The position numbers and the translations under genes are program-made. Below, piece after piece: positions 56,616 to 64,000 of a DNA stretch of 64,000 nt. The stretch is from Luteimonas terrae (GTDB taxonomy: Bacteria > Pseudomonadota > Gammaproteobacteria > Xanthomonadales > Xanthomonadaceae): the NCBI RefSeq assembly GCF_004358165.1, contig NZ_SMTG01000002.1:434001-498000 (forward strand), given 5' to 3'. Under the pieces are notes generated by a model, which was not told the origin of the DNA, did not search any database, and saw only the letters and a list, made by a program, of their open reading frames with translations. How positions within the stretch are numbered: position 1 is the stretch's first letter; each line of letters opens with the position of its first letter.

Positions 56616-57041
56616 TCACTCCTTGGGTGCGGCGACGCATTTGAGTTCGATCGCGATCGGCGTCGGCAGCGCATCGATGCCCAGCGTCGTGCGGCAGGGC
56701 GCGGTCGCCGGATCCGGGAAGTACTCTGCCCAGACCGCGTTGTAGCCGGCGAAGTCGCCGGCCATGTCGGTGAGGTAGACGGTCACGTCGACCAGGTCCT
56801 CCCAACGGGAGCCGGCGGCTTCGAGCACGGCGCGCACGTTGGCGAAGACGGCGTGCGTCTGCGCGGCGATGTCGTGGGCGATCACACGACCGTCGGCGCC
56901 CAGCACATTGTCCGGCACCGAGTCGCTGGCCGGATCGCGCGGGCCGATGCCCGACAGGAACAGCAGGCCTCCGGCGCGACGTGCGTGCGGATAACGGCCA
57001 ACCGGCCGCGGCGCAGCGTCGGCCCGGATGGCGTCAGTCAT
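56616..57041 (-). CDS. 2-aminomuconate deaminase (RidA family)
   Basis: A 141-residue RidA/YjgF-fold protein: [10 protein letters not shown] near residue 28, the helix [12 protein letters not shown], and [20 protein letters not shown] at the C-terminus with the conserved Arg and Glu. In this operon, beside the semialdehyde dehydrogenase and ring dioxygenase, the likely substrate is 2-aminomuconate. A general enamine deaminase role is the alternative. Its start overlaps the end of the carbonic anhydrase gene. Confidence 0.88.
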   Translation of the reverse strand: MTDAIRADAAPRPVGRYPHARRAGGLLFLSGIGPRDPASDSVPDNVLGADGRVIAHDIAAQTHAVFANVRAVLEAAGSRWEDLVDVTVYLTDMAGDFAGYNAVWAEYFPDPATAPCRTTLGIDALPTPIAIELKCVAAPKE

Positions 57042-57708
57042 CGCGCCGGCCCTGCGCGGCGACGCGGGCGATGTCGGCCACGGCGGCCTGATAGGACGGG
57101 CCAATGTCGGCATGCGACGCGACATCCATGCCCAGCTCGCGCACGCGGCCGTCGCCGAGCGCGTAGACCCAGCCGTGTACCGCGAGCGGCTGGCCACGCG
57201 CCCAGGCATCGCGCACGACGGTGGTCTGGCAGATGTTGAGGGCCTGTTCGATCGCGTTGAGTTCGCACAGGCGCGCGTGGCGCAGCTTGACGTCGTCGAC
57301 CGAGGCCAGCAGGTCCGCATGCTTGTGGTTGACGTCGGCGACGTGGCGCAGCCAGTTGTCGACCAGCCCGACGCGCGCGCCGGTCATCGCCGCATGCACG
57401 CCGCCGCAGCCGTAGTGGCCGACCAGCAGGATGTGCTCGACCTTGAGCACGTCGACGGCGAACTGGATCACCGACAACGCATTGAGGTCGCCGTGCGAGA
57501 GCACGTTGGCGACGTTGCGGTGCACGAACACCTCGCCCGGGTCGAGCCCGAGGATCTGGTTGGCCGGCACGCGCGAGTCCGAGCAGCCGATCCACAGGTA
57601 CTTCGGCGTCTGCTGGTTCTCGAGGCGGTGGAAGAAGTCCGGGTCGTCGCGGATCACGCGTTCGGCCCAGTCGCGGTTGTTCTTGAGGAGGTTGTCGAGT
57701 TCGCCCAT
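57034..57708 (-). CDS. can: Beta-class carbonic anhydrase
   Basis: Interconverts carbon dioxide and bicarbonate with zinc. The 224-residue protein has the catalytic set Cys42, Asp44, Arg46 (CSDSRVPAN) and His98/Cys101 (GHYGCGGV), plus HRNVAN. It is placed between the aminomuconic semialdehyde dehydrogenase and deaminase genes, with an overlap to the latter. It may serve to hydrate CO2 released by the decarboxylase in the same operon. Confidence 0.95.
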   Translation of the reverse strand: MGELDNLLKNNRDWAERVIRDDPDFFHRLENQQTPKYLWIGCSDSRVPANQILGLDPGEVFVHRNVANVLSHGDLNALSVIQFAVDVLKVEHILLVGHYGCGGVHAAMTGARVGLVDNWLRHVADVNHKHADLLASVDDVKLRHARLCELNAIEQALNICQTTVVRDAWARGQPLAVHGWVYALGDGRVRELGMDVASHADIGPSYQAAVADIARVAAQGRRDD

Positions 57709-57715
57709 GGCGCGA

Positions 57716-59143
57716 TTATCCCAGAGACAGGCCGACGTTCTTCGCTTCGGTGAAGAAGCGCATCGCGTCCACGCCGCCCTCGCGGCCGAGACCGGACGCG
57801 CCGGTGCCGCCGAAGGGCGTGCGCAGGTCGCGCATCAGCCAGGTGTTGATCCAGACCATGCCCACGTGCAGCGCCGCGGCGACGCGGTGTGCGCGGGCGA
57901 GGTCGCGTGTCCAGATGGCGGCCGACAACCCGTAGTCGCCGGCATTCGCCAGCGCGAGCGCCTGTGCGTCGTCGTCGAAGGGCTGCAGCGTGACCACGGG
58001 GCCGAAAATCTCCTCGCGGTTGGTCGCACAGTCCGGCCCGAGGCCGTCGATGACCGTGGGCGCGACGAACCAGCCGGGCCGGTCCAGCGCGTGACCGCCG
58101 CAGAGCACGCGGCCGCCTTCTGCGCGCGCGCGTTCGATGGCGCCGAGCACCTTGTCGAATTGCGCCTGCGAGACCAGCGGCCCCATGCGCGCATCGGGAT
58201 CCATCGGGTCCCCGACGCGCAGCGCGACCGCCTCGCTGACGAAGCGCTCGCGGAAGGTCTCGTAGATGCGCCGTTCGACGAGGATCCGCGAGCCGCACAG
58301 GCAGATCTGTCCGCTGTTCTGGAAGGCCGACCGCACGAGGGTGCCGAGCTGGTCTTCCCAGTCGCTGTCGGCGAAGACCAGCGTGGCGTTCTTGCCGCCG
58401 AGTTCCAGCGAGGCCTTCTTGAGCTGCGCGCCGGTGCGCGCGCCGATGCGCCGACCCACCGCGGTGCTGCCGGTGAACGACACCGCACGCACACGCGGAT
58501 CGTCGACCAGCGCATCGCCCACGTCGGCGCCGGCGCCGTGCACGACGTTGAGCACGCCCGGCGGCAGACCGATCTCGCCCGACAGCGCCGCGAGCAACGT
58601 CGCCGTCGCCGGGGTGATTTCCGAGGGCTTGGCGACCACGGTGTTGCCGGCTGCGAGCGCCGGCGCGATCTTCCAGGTGAACAGGTACAGCGGCAGATTC
58701 CACGGCGAGATCGCGGCGACCACGCCCAACGGCGCGCGCAGCGTGTAGTGCAGACCAGCCTCGCCGTGGTGCGACTCGCTGGCGAACTGCGTGGCCGCGT
58801 GCGCGAAAAAGCGCAGGTTGGCGACCGCGCGCGGAATCTCCGCATCGCGCGCAAGGGCGAAAGGCTTGCCGCCATCGCGTGACTCGGCGTGGGCGAAGTC
58901 ATCGATGCGCGCTTCGAGCGCCACGGCGAGTGTTTCCAGCCAGGCGGCGCGCGCGCTGTTGGGCAACGCGGCCCAGGCCGGCGCGGCGCGCGCGGCAGCC
59001 GCGATCGCGGCGTCGATGTCGGCGGCGTCGCCCGCGGCGACTTCGGCATAGGTCCGGCCGGTCGCAGGGTCGTGCACCGGCAGCCAGTGGTCCCGGCCGG
59101 GTGCCCGCGCGGCGCCGTCGATCCAGTGCGTCAGCCGTTGCAT
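57716..59143 (-). CDS. 2-aminomuconic semialdehyde dehydrogenase
   Basis: A 475-residue aldehyde dehydrogenase with cofactor segment AISPWNLPLYL, glutamate in SLELGGKNA and catalytic cysteine in NSGQICLCGSR. It is the promoter-proximal gene of the minus-strand kynurenine operon (dehydrogenase, carbonic anhydrase, deaminase, dioxygenase, DUF6624, decarboxylase, kynureninase, monooxygenase). The operon partners identify the substrate as 2-aminomuconate semialdehyde; sequence alone would allow other hydroxymuconic semialdehydes. Confidence 0.9.
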   Translation of the reverse strand: MQRLTHWIDGAARAPGRDHWLPVHDPATGRTYAEVAAGDAADIDAAIAAAARAAPAWAALPNSARAAWLETLAVALEARIDDFAHAESRDGGKPFALARDAEIPRAVANLRFFAHAATQFASESHHGEAGLHYTLRAPLGVVAAISPWNLPLYLFTWKIAPALAAGNTVVAKPSEITPATATLLAALSGEIGLPPGVLNVVHGAGADVGDALVDDPRVRAVSFTGSTAVGRRIGARTGAQLKKASLELGGKNATLVFADSDWEDQLGTLVRSAFQNSGQICLCGSRILVERRIYETFRERFVSEAVALRVGDPMDPDARMGPLVSQAQFDKVLGAIERARAEGGRVLCGGHALDRPGWFVAPTVIDGLGPDCATNREEIFGPVVTLQPFDDDAQALALANAGDYGLSAAIWTRDLARAHRVAAALHVGMVWINTWLMRDLRTPFGGTGASGLGREGGVDAMRFFTEAKNVGLSLG

Positions 59144-59198
59144 GGACGCAGCTTACCGGAGGTGCGGGTGCGCCCGGGGCACGGCAACGAGTTGACCC

Positions 59199-59279
59199 CG
59201 TGGGAGCGCGCTTGCGCGCGATTCCGATGGTGCTGCAGCGGATGGCATCCCGGAATCGCGCGCAAGCGCGCTCCCATGA
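59199..59279. repeat. GTGGGAGCGCGCTTGCGCGCGA inverted repeat (repeat C)
   Basis: Arms GTGGGAGCGCGCTTGCGCGC and GCGCGCAAGCGCGCTCCCAT face each other with GATTCCG/CGGAATC extensions, between nei and the dehydrogenase gene. This is the clearest copy of the family also seen at 25948-26045 and 44548-44632. Confidence 0.85.
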
Positions 59280-59292
59280 AACGCGGTGGCTT

Positions 59293-60102
59293 TCAGTGCT
59301 GGCAGCCGTGACACCAGTAGAGACGGCGTCCCGCCAGCCGGTCCTCGACGATCGTGCCGTTGCCGCGGGGGCAGGGCGCGCCTGCGCGTTCGAAGACCTC
59401 GAAGTCGAACTGCGCTTTCGTCTTCGCCAGATAGTCCTTGCCCGGCGGCAGGGCGTCGTCGTGCTTGCTGCGGTACGCGCGGCGCGGCACGTCCAGCAAC
59501 GCGTTCGCCAGCCGGCGGCGCTCGCCGGCGGTCAGGTCCTGCAGGATCCGGTGCGGCGACAGACGGGCCTGGAACAGCACTTCCGAGCGCAGGTAGTTGC
59601 CCATGCCGGCTGCGAACGCCTGGTCCAGCAGCAGCACCGCCAGCGTGCGCTTGCCGAAACGCGGCGTTCCCATGTGGGCGATGAGCGCCCTGGCGTCGAC
59701 GTCGGGATCGAGGACGTCGGGACCCAGCTTCGACAGATACGGTTGGCCGTCCAGCGCATCGGTGCGCCACAGCGAGATCGACGGCGCAGCGTAGAGCGCC
59801 GCGATGCCACGCACCGTGCCGAGCACGAGACGCGGCGGCGCGCCTTCCGGCAGCGCGTCCAATTCATCGACGAAGCGCCAGAAGCCGAACAGGTGACTGT
59901 GCGCGTAGACCGTCCAGCCGCCGTCGACGGCGATCAGCAGTGCCTTGCCGCGCGCCTCGACCGCCAGCACGCGCCTGCCTTCGATCACCTTGCGCTGTCG
60001 CTGCAGTTTCGGATCGACGAAGCGCACGTGCACCAGCGTCTCGTCGACCAGCAGCATCGACAGGCGATCGGCGAGTGCGTGGGTCTCGGGACCTTCGGGC
60101 AT
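59293..60102 (-). CDS. nei: Endonuclease VIII-like DNA glycosylase
   Basis: Removes oxidised pyrimidines from DNA. The 269-residue protein starts with the catalytic MPEGPE (Pro2, Glu3), has the helix-two-turn-helix AFAAGMGNYLRSEVLF, and ends in a zinc-finger region. In that finger the usual CxxC-CxxC set is incomplete: Cys244, Cys264 and Cys267 are present, but the second position is Gly247 (CPRGNGT). The loop arginine RRLYWCHGC is kept. Activity is still likely, as some family members have zincless fingers. Confidence 0.9.
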   Translation of the reverse strand: MPEGPETHALADRLSMLLVDETLVHVRFVDPKLQRQRKVIEGRRVLAVEARGKALLIAVDGGWTVYAHSHLFGFWRFVDELDALPEGAPPRLVLGTVRGIAALYAAPSISLWRTDALDGQPYLSKLGPDVLDPDVDARALIAHMGTPRFGKRTLAVLLLDQAFAAGMGNYLRSEVLFQARLSPHRILQDLTAGERRRLANALLDVPRRAYRSKHDDALPPGKDYLAKTKAQFDFEVFERAGAPCPRGNGTIVEDRLAGRRLYWCHGCQH

Positions 60103-60139
60103 GCCGCATCGAAGCAGCGGCGATGTCGCGAAGCCGTGA

Positions 60140-60925
60140 CTAGATCGAGGCCATCCGTCCGCCGTCGACCGGCAGGCTCACGCCGGTCACATAAGCGGCC
60201 GCCGGCGCGCACAGGAAGGCGATCACGCCGGCGGTCTCGGCCGGTTCGGCGAAGCGGCCGGCCGGCACGCTCGCGCGCATCGCGGCGAGTACGGCGTGTT
60301 CGTCCTCGCCGCTGCGCCGCATCCGGTCGGCGACGACCTGGTCGATGCGCCCGGTGCGGGTGTAGCCGGGCAGCACGTTGTTGACGGTGATGCCCGCGGG
60401 CGCGAGTTCGCGCGACAGGGTCTTGGCCCAGCTTGCGACGGCCCCGCGCACGGTGTTGGACACGCCCAGGCCCGCGATCGGCTCGCGCACCGAGGTCGAG
60501 ACCACGTTGACGATGCGACCCCAATGCGCCGCGCGCATCGCCGGCAGCACGGCCTGTACCAGCACCTGTCCGCCCAGCAAGTGCCGCCGGAACGCGGCTT
60601 CGAAGGCATCGAGCGGCGCTTCGTGCGCGCTGCCTCCGGCCGGCCCACCGGTGTTGTTGACCAGGATCTGCGCCGGATGCGCGGCGACGTGCGCGGTGAC
60701 CGCGGCCTGCAGTGCGGCGCTGTCGTCCATGTCGACCACCAGCACGTGGTGGCGCTGGCCCGGCGCGACCGGCAGGCCGTCGACCACGGCCTGCAGGGCC
60801 TCGCGCCGACGCGCGAGCACGGTCACGCTGGCGCCGAGCCCCGCCAGCTCCAGCGCGGTCGCGCGGCCGATGCCTTCGGAGGCGCCGCCGACGAGGGCGT
60901 GGCGGCCGGTGAGATCGAGATCCAT
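60140..60925 (-). CDS. Short-chain dehydrogenase/reductase, atypical active site
   Basis: A 261-residue Rossmann protein with the cofactor motif GGASEGIGR (13-21), NNTGGPAGG, and the C-terminal YVTGVSLPVDGGRM. After NVVSTSV, the place of the catalytic YxxxK reads SNTVR, so tyrosine and lysine are replaced by serine and arginine. This is a known divergent SDR pattern whose chemistry is unclear. The ATG at 60925 follows AGGAA. Substrate unknown. Confidence 0.8.
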   Translation of the reverse strand: MDLDLTGRHALVGGASEGIGRATALELAGLGASVTVLARRREALQAVVDGLPVAPGQRHHVLVVDMDDSAALQAAVTAHVAAHPAQILVNNTGGPAGGSAHEAPLDAFEAAFRRHLLGGQVLVQAVLPAMRAAHWGRIVNVVSTSVREPIAGLGVSNTVRGAVASWAKTLSRELAPAGITVNNVLPGYTRTGRIDQVVADRMRRSGEDEHAVLAAMRASVPAGRFAEPAETAGVIAFLCAPAAAYVTGVSLPVDGGRMASI

Positions 60926-60953
60926 CGGAAATTCCTGTGCGGGATGCGCGAGG

Positions 60954-61253
60954 TCAGGCGCGGGCGCCGAGCGACTGCACCATGCGATCGCGCAGCTGCG
61001 CGTCGGTTTCGGCCTCGGGCGGTGCGATCTGGTCGAGCGCGAAGCCGCGCGCCAGCGCGTCCTCGGCATCGAGGCCTTCCAACTCGACGAACTCCGCATC
61101 GAGCAGCATGCCGCGCGCGGTGTCCTCGCTGTCGTAGGGGAGGGTGTTGCCGTCGCTGTCGAACACCTCGGCGGTGCCGGCATCGAGCACGCGCAGGCGC
61201 GCCCAGATCACGGTGCGGCCAAGGGACGCGAGCCACCACTGGTCACGGGTCAT
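60954..61253 (-). CDS. Small hypothetical protein
   Basis: A 99-residue, acidic, soluble protein starting MTRDQWWLASLGRTVIWARL, with GGAG before its ATG. It contains repeated short acidic turns (DSDGNTLPYDSEDTARGML) and no recognisable domain. It lies 28 bases upstream of the SDR gene and 17 bases after the next small gene, so all three are probably co-transcribed. Confidence 0.65.
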   Translation of the reverse strand: MTRDQWWLASLGRTVIWARLRVLDAGTAEVFDSDGNTLPYDSEDTARGMLLDAEFVELEGLDAEDALARGFALDQIAPPEAETDAQLRDRMVQSLGARA

Positions 61254-61270
61254 ACGGAGAACTCCAGAAT

Positions 61271-61573
61271 TCAGGGGGCGATCGACCACAGCCACAGCAC
61301 GGCCGAAGCCGCGAGTGCGCCGAGGATCACCATCAACGAGATGCGGGCCGGCGTCGCCAGCCCGGTGAACTGGCGGTCCGGCACTTCGCGGTAGTCGCCG
61401 GTGAGCAGCCAGCGCAGAGCGGCCGGCTGCGCGAAGGCGTTCTCGCCGAACCGGTTGCGCACCTGCGGATGGCGATCGCGCAGGTGCACCAGCGACAGCG
61501 GCCAGAAGATCACGAACGCGGTGAACCCGCCGATCGCGACACCGAAGAAACACAGGGCGAGAAAGAGGGTCAA
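61271..61573 (-). CDS. Small hypothetical membrane protein
   Basis: A 100-residue protein with two hydrophobic segments (about 3-28 and 78-98) flanking a polar loop rich in arginine (LRDRHPQVRNRFGENAFAQP). No family is recognised. It is in the same minus-strand group as the 99-residue protein and the SDR, downstream of asnS. Confidence 0.6.
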   Translation of the reverse strand: MTLFLALCFFGVAIGGFTAFVIFWPLSLVHLRDRHPQVRNRFGENAFAQPAALRWLLTGDYREVPDRQFTGLATPARISLMVILGALAASAVLWLWSIAP

Positions 61574-61582
61574 TGGAACGTC

Positions 61583-61690
61583 GTGATTGGGGATTGGTGA
61601 TTGGTGATTCGAAAAAGCAAGTCACACCTCCTGCGCCACTGTCCTCGCTGACATCGGGATCCGCTCTTCCGAATCACGAATCCCGAATTA
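61583..61690. repeat. GGGATTGGTGATT / AATCCCGAATT inverted repeat
   Basis: The left arm contains GATTGGGGATTGGTGATTGG and GATTCGAA. The right arm contains TCTTCCGAATCACGAATCCC and GAATTACGG. They pair imperfectly. The element belongs to the same loose family as the repeats at 3213-3242 and 6730-6815 and sits after asnS. Confidence 0.65.
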
Positions 61691-61697
61691 CGGCTCT

Positions 61698-63095
<1,398 letters not shown>

Positions 63096-63200
63096 GCCTT
63101 GAATCCTGGAAATCCGGTCCGATAACACGCGGCAGCACAGTCTACCGGAGCAGACGCGTCCACCAGCGGGCGTTCTGGTCCACGGGAGTACAATCACCTC

Positions 63201-63536
63201 ATGGCCATCGCACTTGCCCCCGCAGCCCTCGAACGCGCCCGCCGCTTCCTCGCGGCCAGTCCCGGCGCGCTGGGACTGCGCTTCGGCGTCACCAAGACCG
63301 GTTGCTCGGGCTGGGGCTACGTCGTCGACATCGCCCACGAGGAGAAGCCGGGCGATGCGGTCAGCGAGCAGGACGGCGTGCGCATCTACGTCGATACGGC
63401 CAGCCAGCCGATTGTCGACGGCACCGAGATCGACTTTGCGCAGAAAGGGTTGAACCAGGAATTCGTGTTCCGCAACCCGAACGCGGCCGCGGCCTGCGGC
63501 TGCGGTGAGAGCTTCACGACTGATCCGACCAAGTAA
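63201..63536 (+). CDS. A-type iron-sulfur cluster carrier (IscA/ErpA-like)
   Basis: A 111-residue carrier that passes Fe-S clusters to target proteins. The three conserved cysteines are Cys35 (TGCSGWGY) and Cys99/Cys101 (ACGCGESF). The ATG follows a promoter region shared with asnS in the 105-base divergent gap. No other isc or suf genes are in the window. The exact subtype (IscA, SufA, ErpA) cannot be set from sequence by eye. Confidence 0.92.
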   Translation: MAIALAPAALERARRFLAASPGALGLRFGVTKTGCSGWGYVVDIAHEEKPGDAVSEQDGVRIYVDTASQPIVDGTEIDFAQKGLNQEFVFRNPNAAAACGCGESFTTDPTK

Positions 63537-63745
63537 ACCGTCTGCTGTGAGCGGACGCTTGCGCCCCTCTCACTCCGGGAGAGATGAGCGCGGCGGAGGC
63601 CGATGGTGGGGTAAGAGGCACGCGCGCGAAGCCGCTTGAATGACACTTGTTGCTCAAGCCCGGCCCTCACCCGACGCGCTCTGCTCGTTGACCTCTTCGG
63701 TACGGACCCGATCAGTGTCCTGTCTCAGCTTGCGGCCAACTGAAG

Positions 63746-63907
63746 TCCTCCCCCGCACTGCGGGGGAGCGTTGGGTGGGGGCGAACCGTCCGGGCGCAGC
63801 AATGCCCGCCGCGTGCGGACGTGGTTGAGCGATTGCGCCGGGTTCATTGCATCCCGCACGTCCGGTTTGCCCCCATCCCAGCCTTCCCCCGCACGCGGGG
63901 GAAGGGG
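63746..63907. repeat. Palindromic repeat A, copy 3
   Basis: The left arm CCTCCCCCGCACTGCGGGGG then AGCGTTGGGTGGGGGCGAAC (from 63746) and the right arm at 63868-63907 (GCCCCCATCCCAGCCTTCCC then CCGCACGCGGGGGAAGG) are inverted. Each arm also folds on itself. This is the same family as the copies at 19667-19787 and 48584-48745. Confidence 0.85.
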
Positions 63908-63981
63908 CAGATTGCGACGCTCACGGCTTAGCTGAGACACGACGCTCTTCAGGCCGTAGGGACTGGCGCTTCCACAGGCGC

Positions 63982-64000
63982 TCAGCGCTTGCGCCGGAAC
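63982..64000 (-). CDS. Possible C-terminal end of a gene running off the window
   Basis: On the minus strand the last bases read as a short Phe-Arg-Arg-Lys-Arg ending before a TGA stop. Such a basic ending is common in proteins of this group, but only five codons are visible, so this is weak evidence. Confidence 0.2.

Larger units (their letters stand above)
63537..64000. other. Gene-poor end of window with repeat
   Basis: This stretch has no convincing complete gene. A low-complexity segment follows the Fe-S carrier gene. From 63746 to 63907 lies the third palindromic repeat A. The last 70 bases may reach the end of a gene on the minus strand, described separately. Confidence 0.6.

Overview
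This window is a GC-rich chromosomal segment that fits the Xanthomonadaceae (a Lysobacter, Luteimonas or Pseudoxanthomonas-like organism). The strongest clue is the arginine cluster. It makes arginine through acetylcitrulline, using N-acetylornithine transcarbamylase, acetylcitrulline deacetylase and a fused N-acetylglutamate kinase/synthase, a combination typical of this family. The dense coding, GTG and TTG starts, and several short inverted-repeat families between genes fit the same group. I see no rRNA, CRISPR array, prophage or intact insertion sequence.

Layout. 1-0.9 kb: a secreted protein and a terminator. 0.9-11.1 kb (+): argF'-argG-argE'-argAB-argC-argH-yciI-like-proB-proA. 11.1-16.8 kb (-): pgaABCD for poly-N-acetylglucosamine, then an MFS transporter and a tRNA-Pro(CGG). 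18.6-22.1 kb (+): cydDC, with cydD carrying an in-frame copy of a dispersed palindromic repeat. 22.2-25.9 kb (+): hisS, a long histidine ammonia-lyase and a small membrane protein. 26.1-27.6 kb (-): a thioredoxin-like and a TPR protein. 27.7-35.4 kb (+): a TrpR/YerC-type regulator with a clear palindromic operator, then the complete hisGDCBHAF-IE operon. 35.5-38.9 kb (+): an acetyltransferase, a borosin-type peptide alpha-N-methyltransferase, a small candidate precursor peptide, and a TPR/GGDEF signalling protein. 39-43.6 kb (-): an aldehyde dehydrogenase, an acetolactate-synthase-like enzyme and xseA. 43.9-46.4 kb: a PCuAC copper chaperone and a RegB/RegA-like redox two-component pair. 46.6-48.6 kb (+): ispG and a PAP2 phosphatase. 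48.8-51.5 kb (-): DUF2939, DUF2461 and sbcB. 51.6-59.1 kb (-): a kynurenine/3-hydroxyanthranilate degradation operon containing a carbonic anhydrase. 59.3-63.5 kb: nei, an SDR, two small proteins, asnS, and an IscA/ErpA-type Fe-S carrier.

The most exciting item is the locus at 36.05-37.11 kb. The 259-residue methyltransferase carries the residue pattern of OphMA/SonM borosin alpha-N-methyltransferases. The 79-residue reading frame directly downstream has a leader-like N-terminus, a short hydrophobic core-like stretch and an acidic tail, the arrangement expected of a split-borosin RiPP. The precursor's short leader and long acidic tail differ from the SonA type I know, so this may be an undescribed subtype. 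It lies directly behind the histidine operon, together with a GNAT acetyltransferase.

Much of the rest is ordinary biosynthesis and housekeeping. Points worth a second look are the repeat read through in cydD, the his operator, the carbonic anhydrase within the kynurenine operon, the long ammonia-lyase, and a few enzymes lacking usual catalytic or metal-binding residues.
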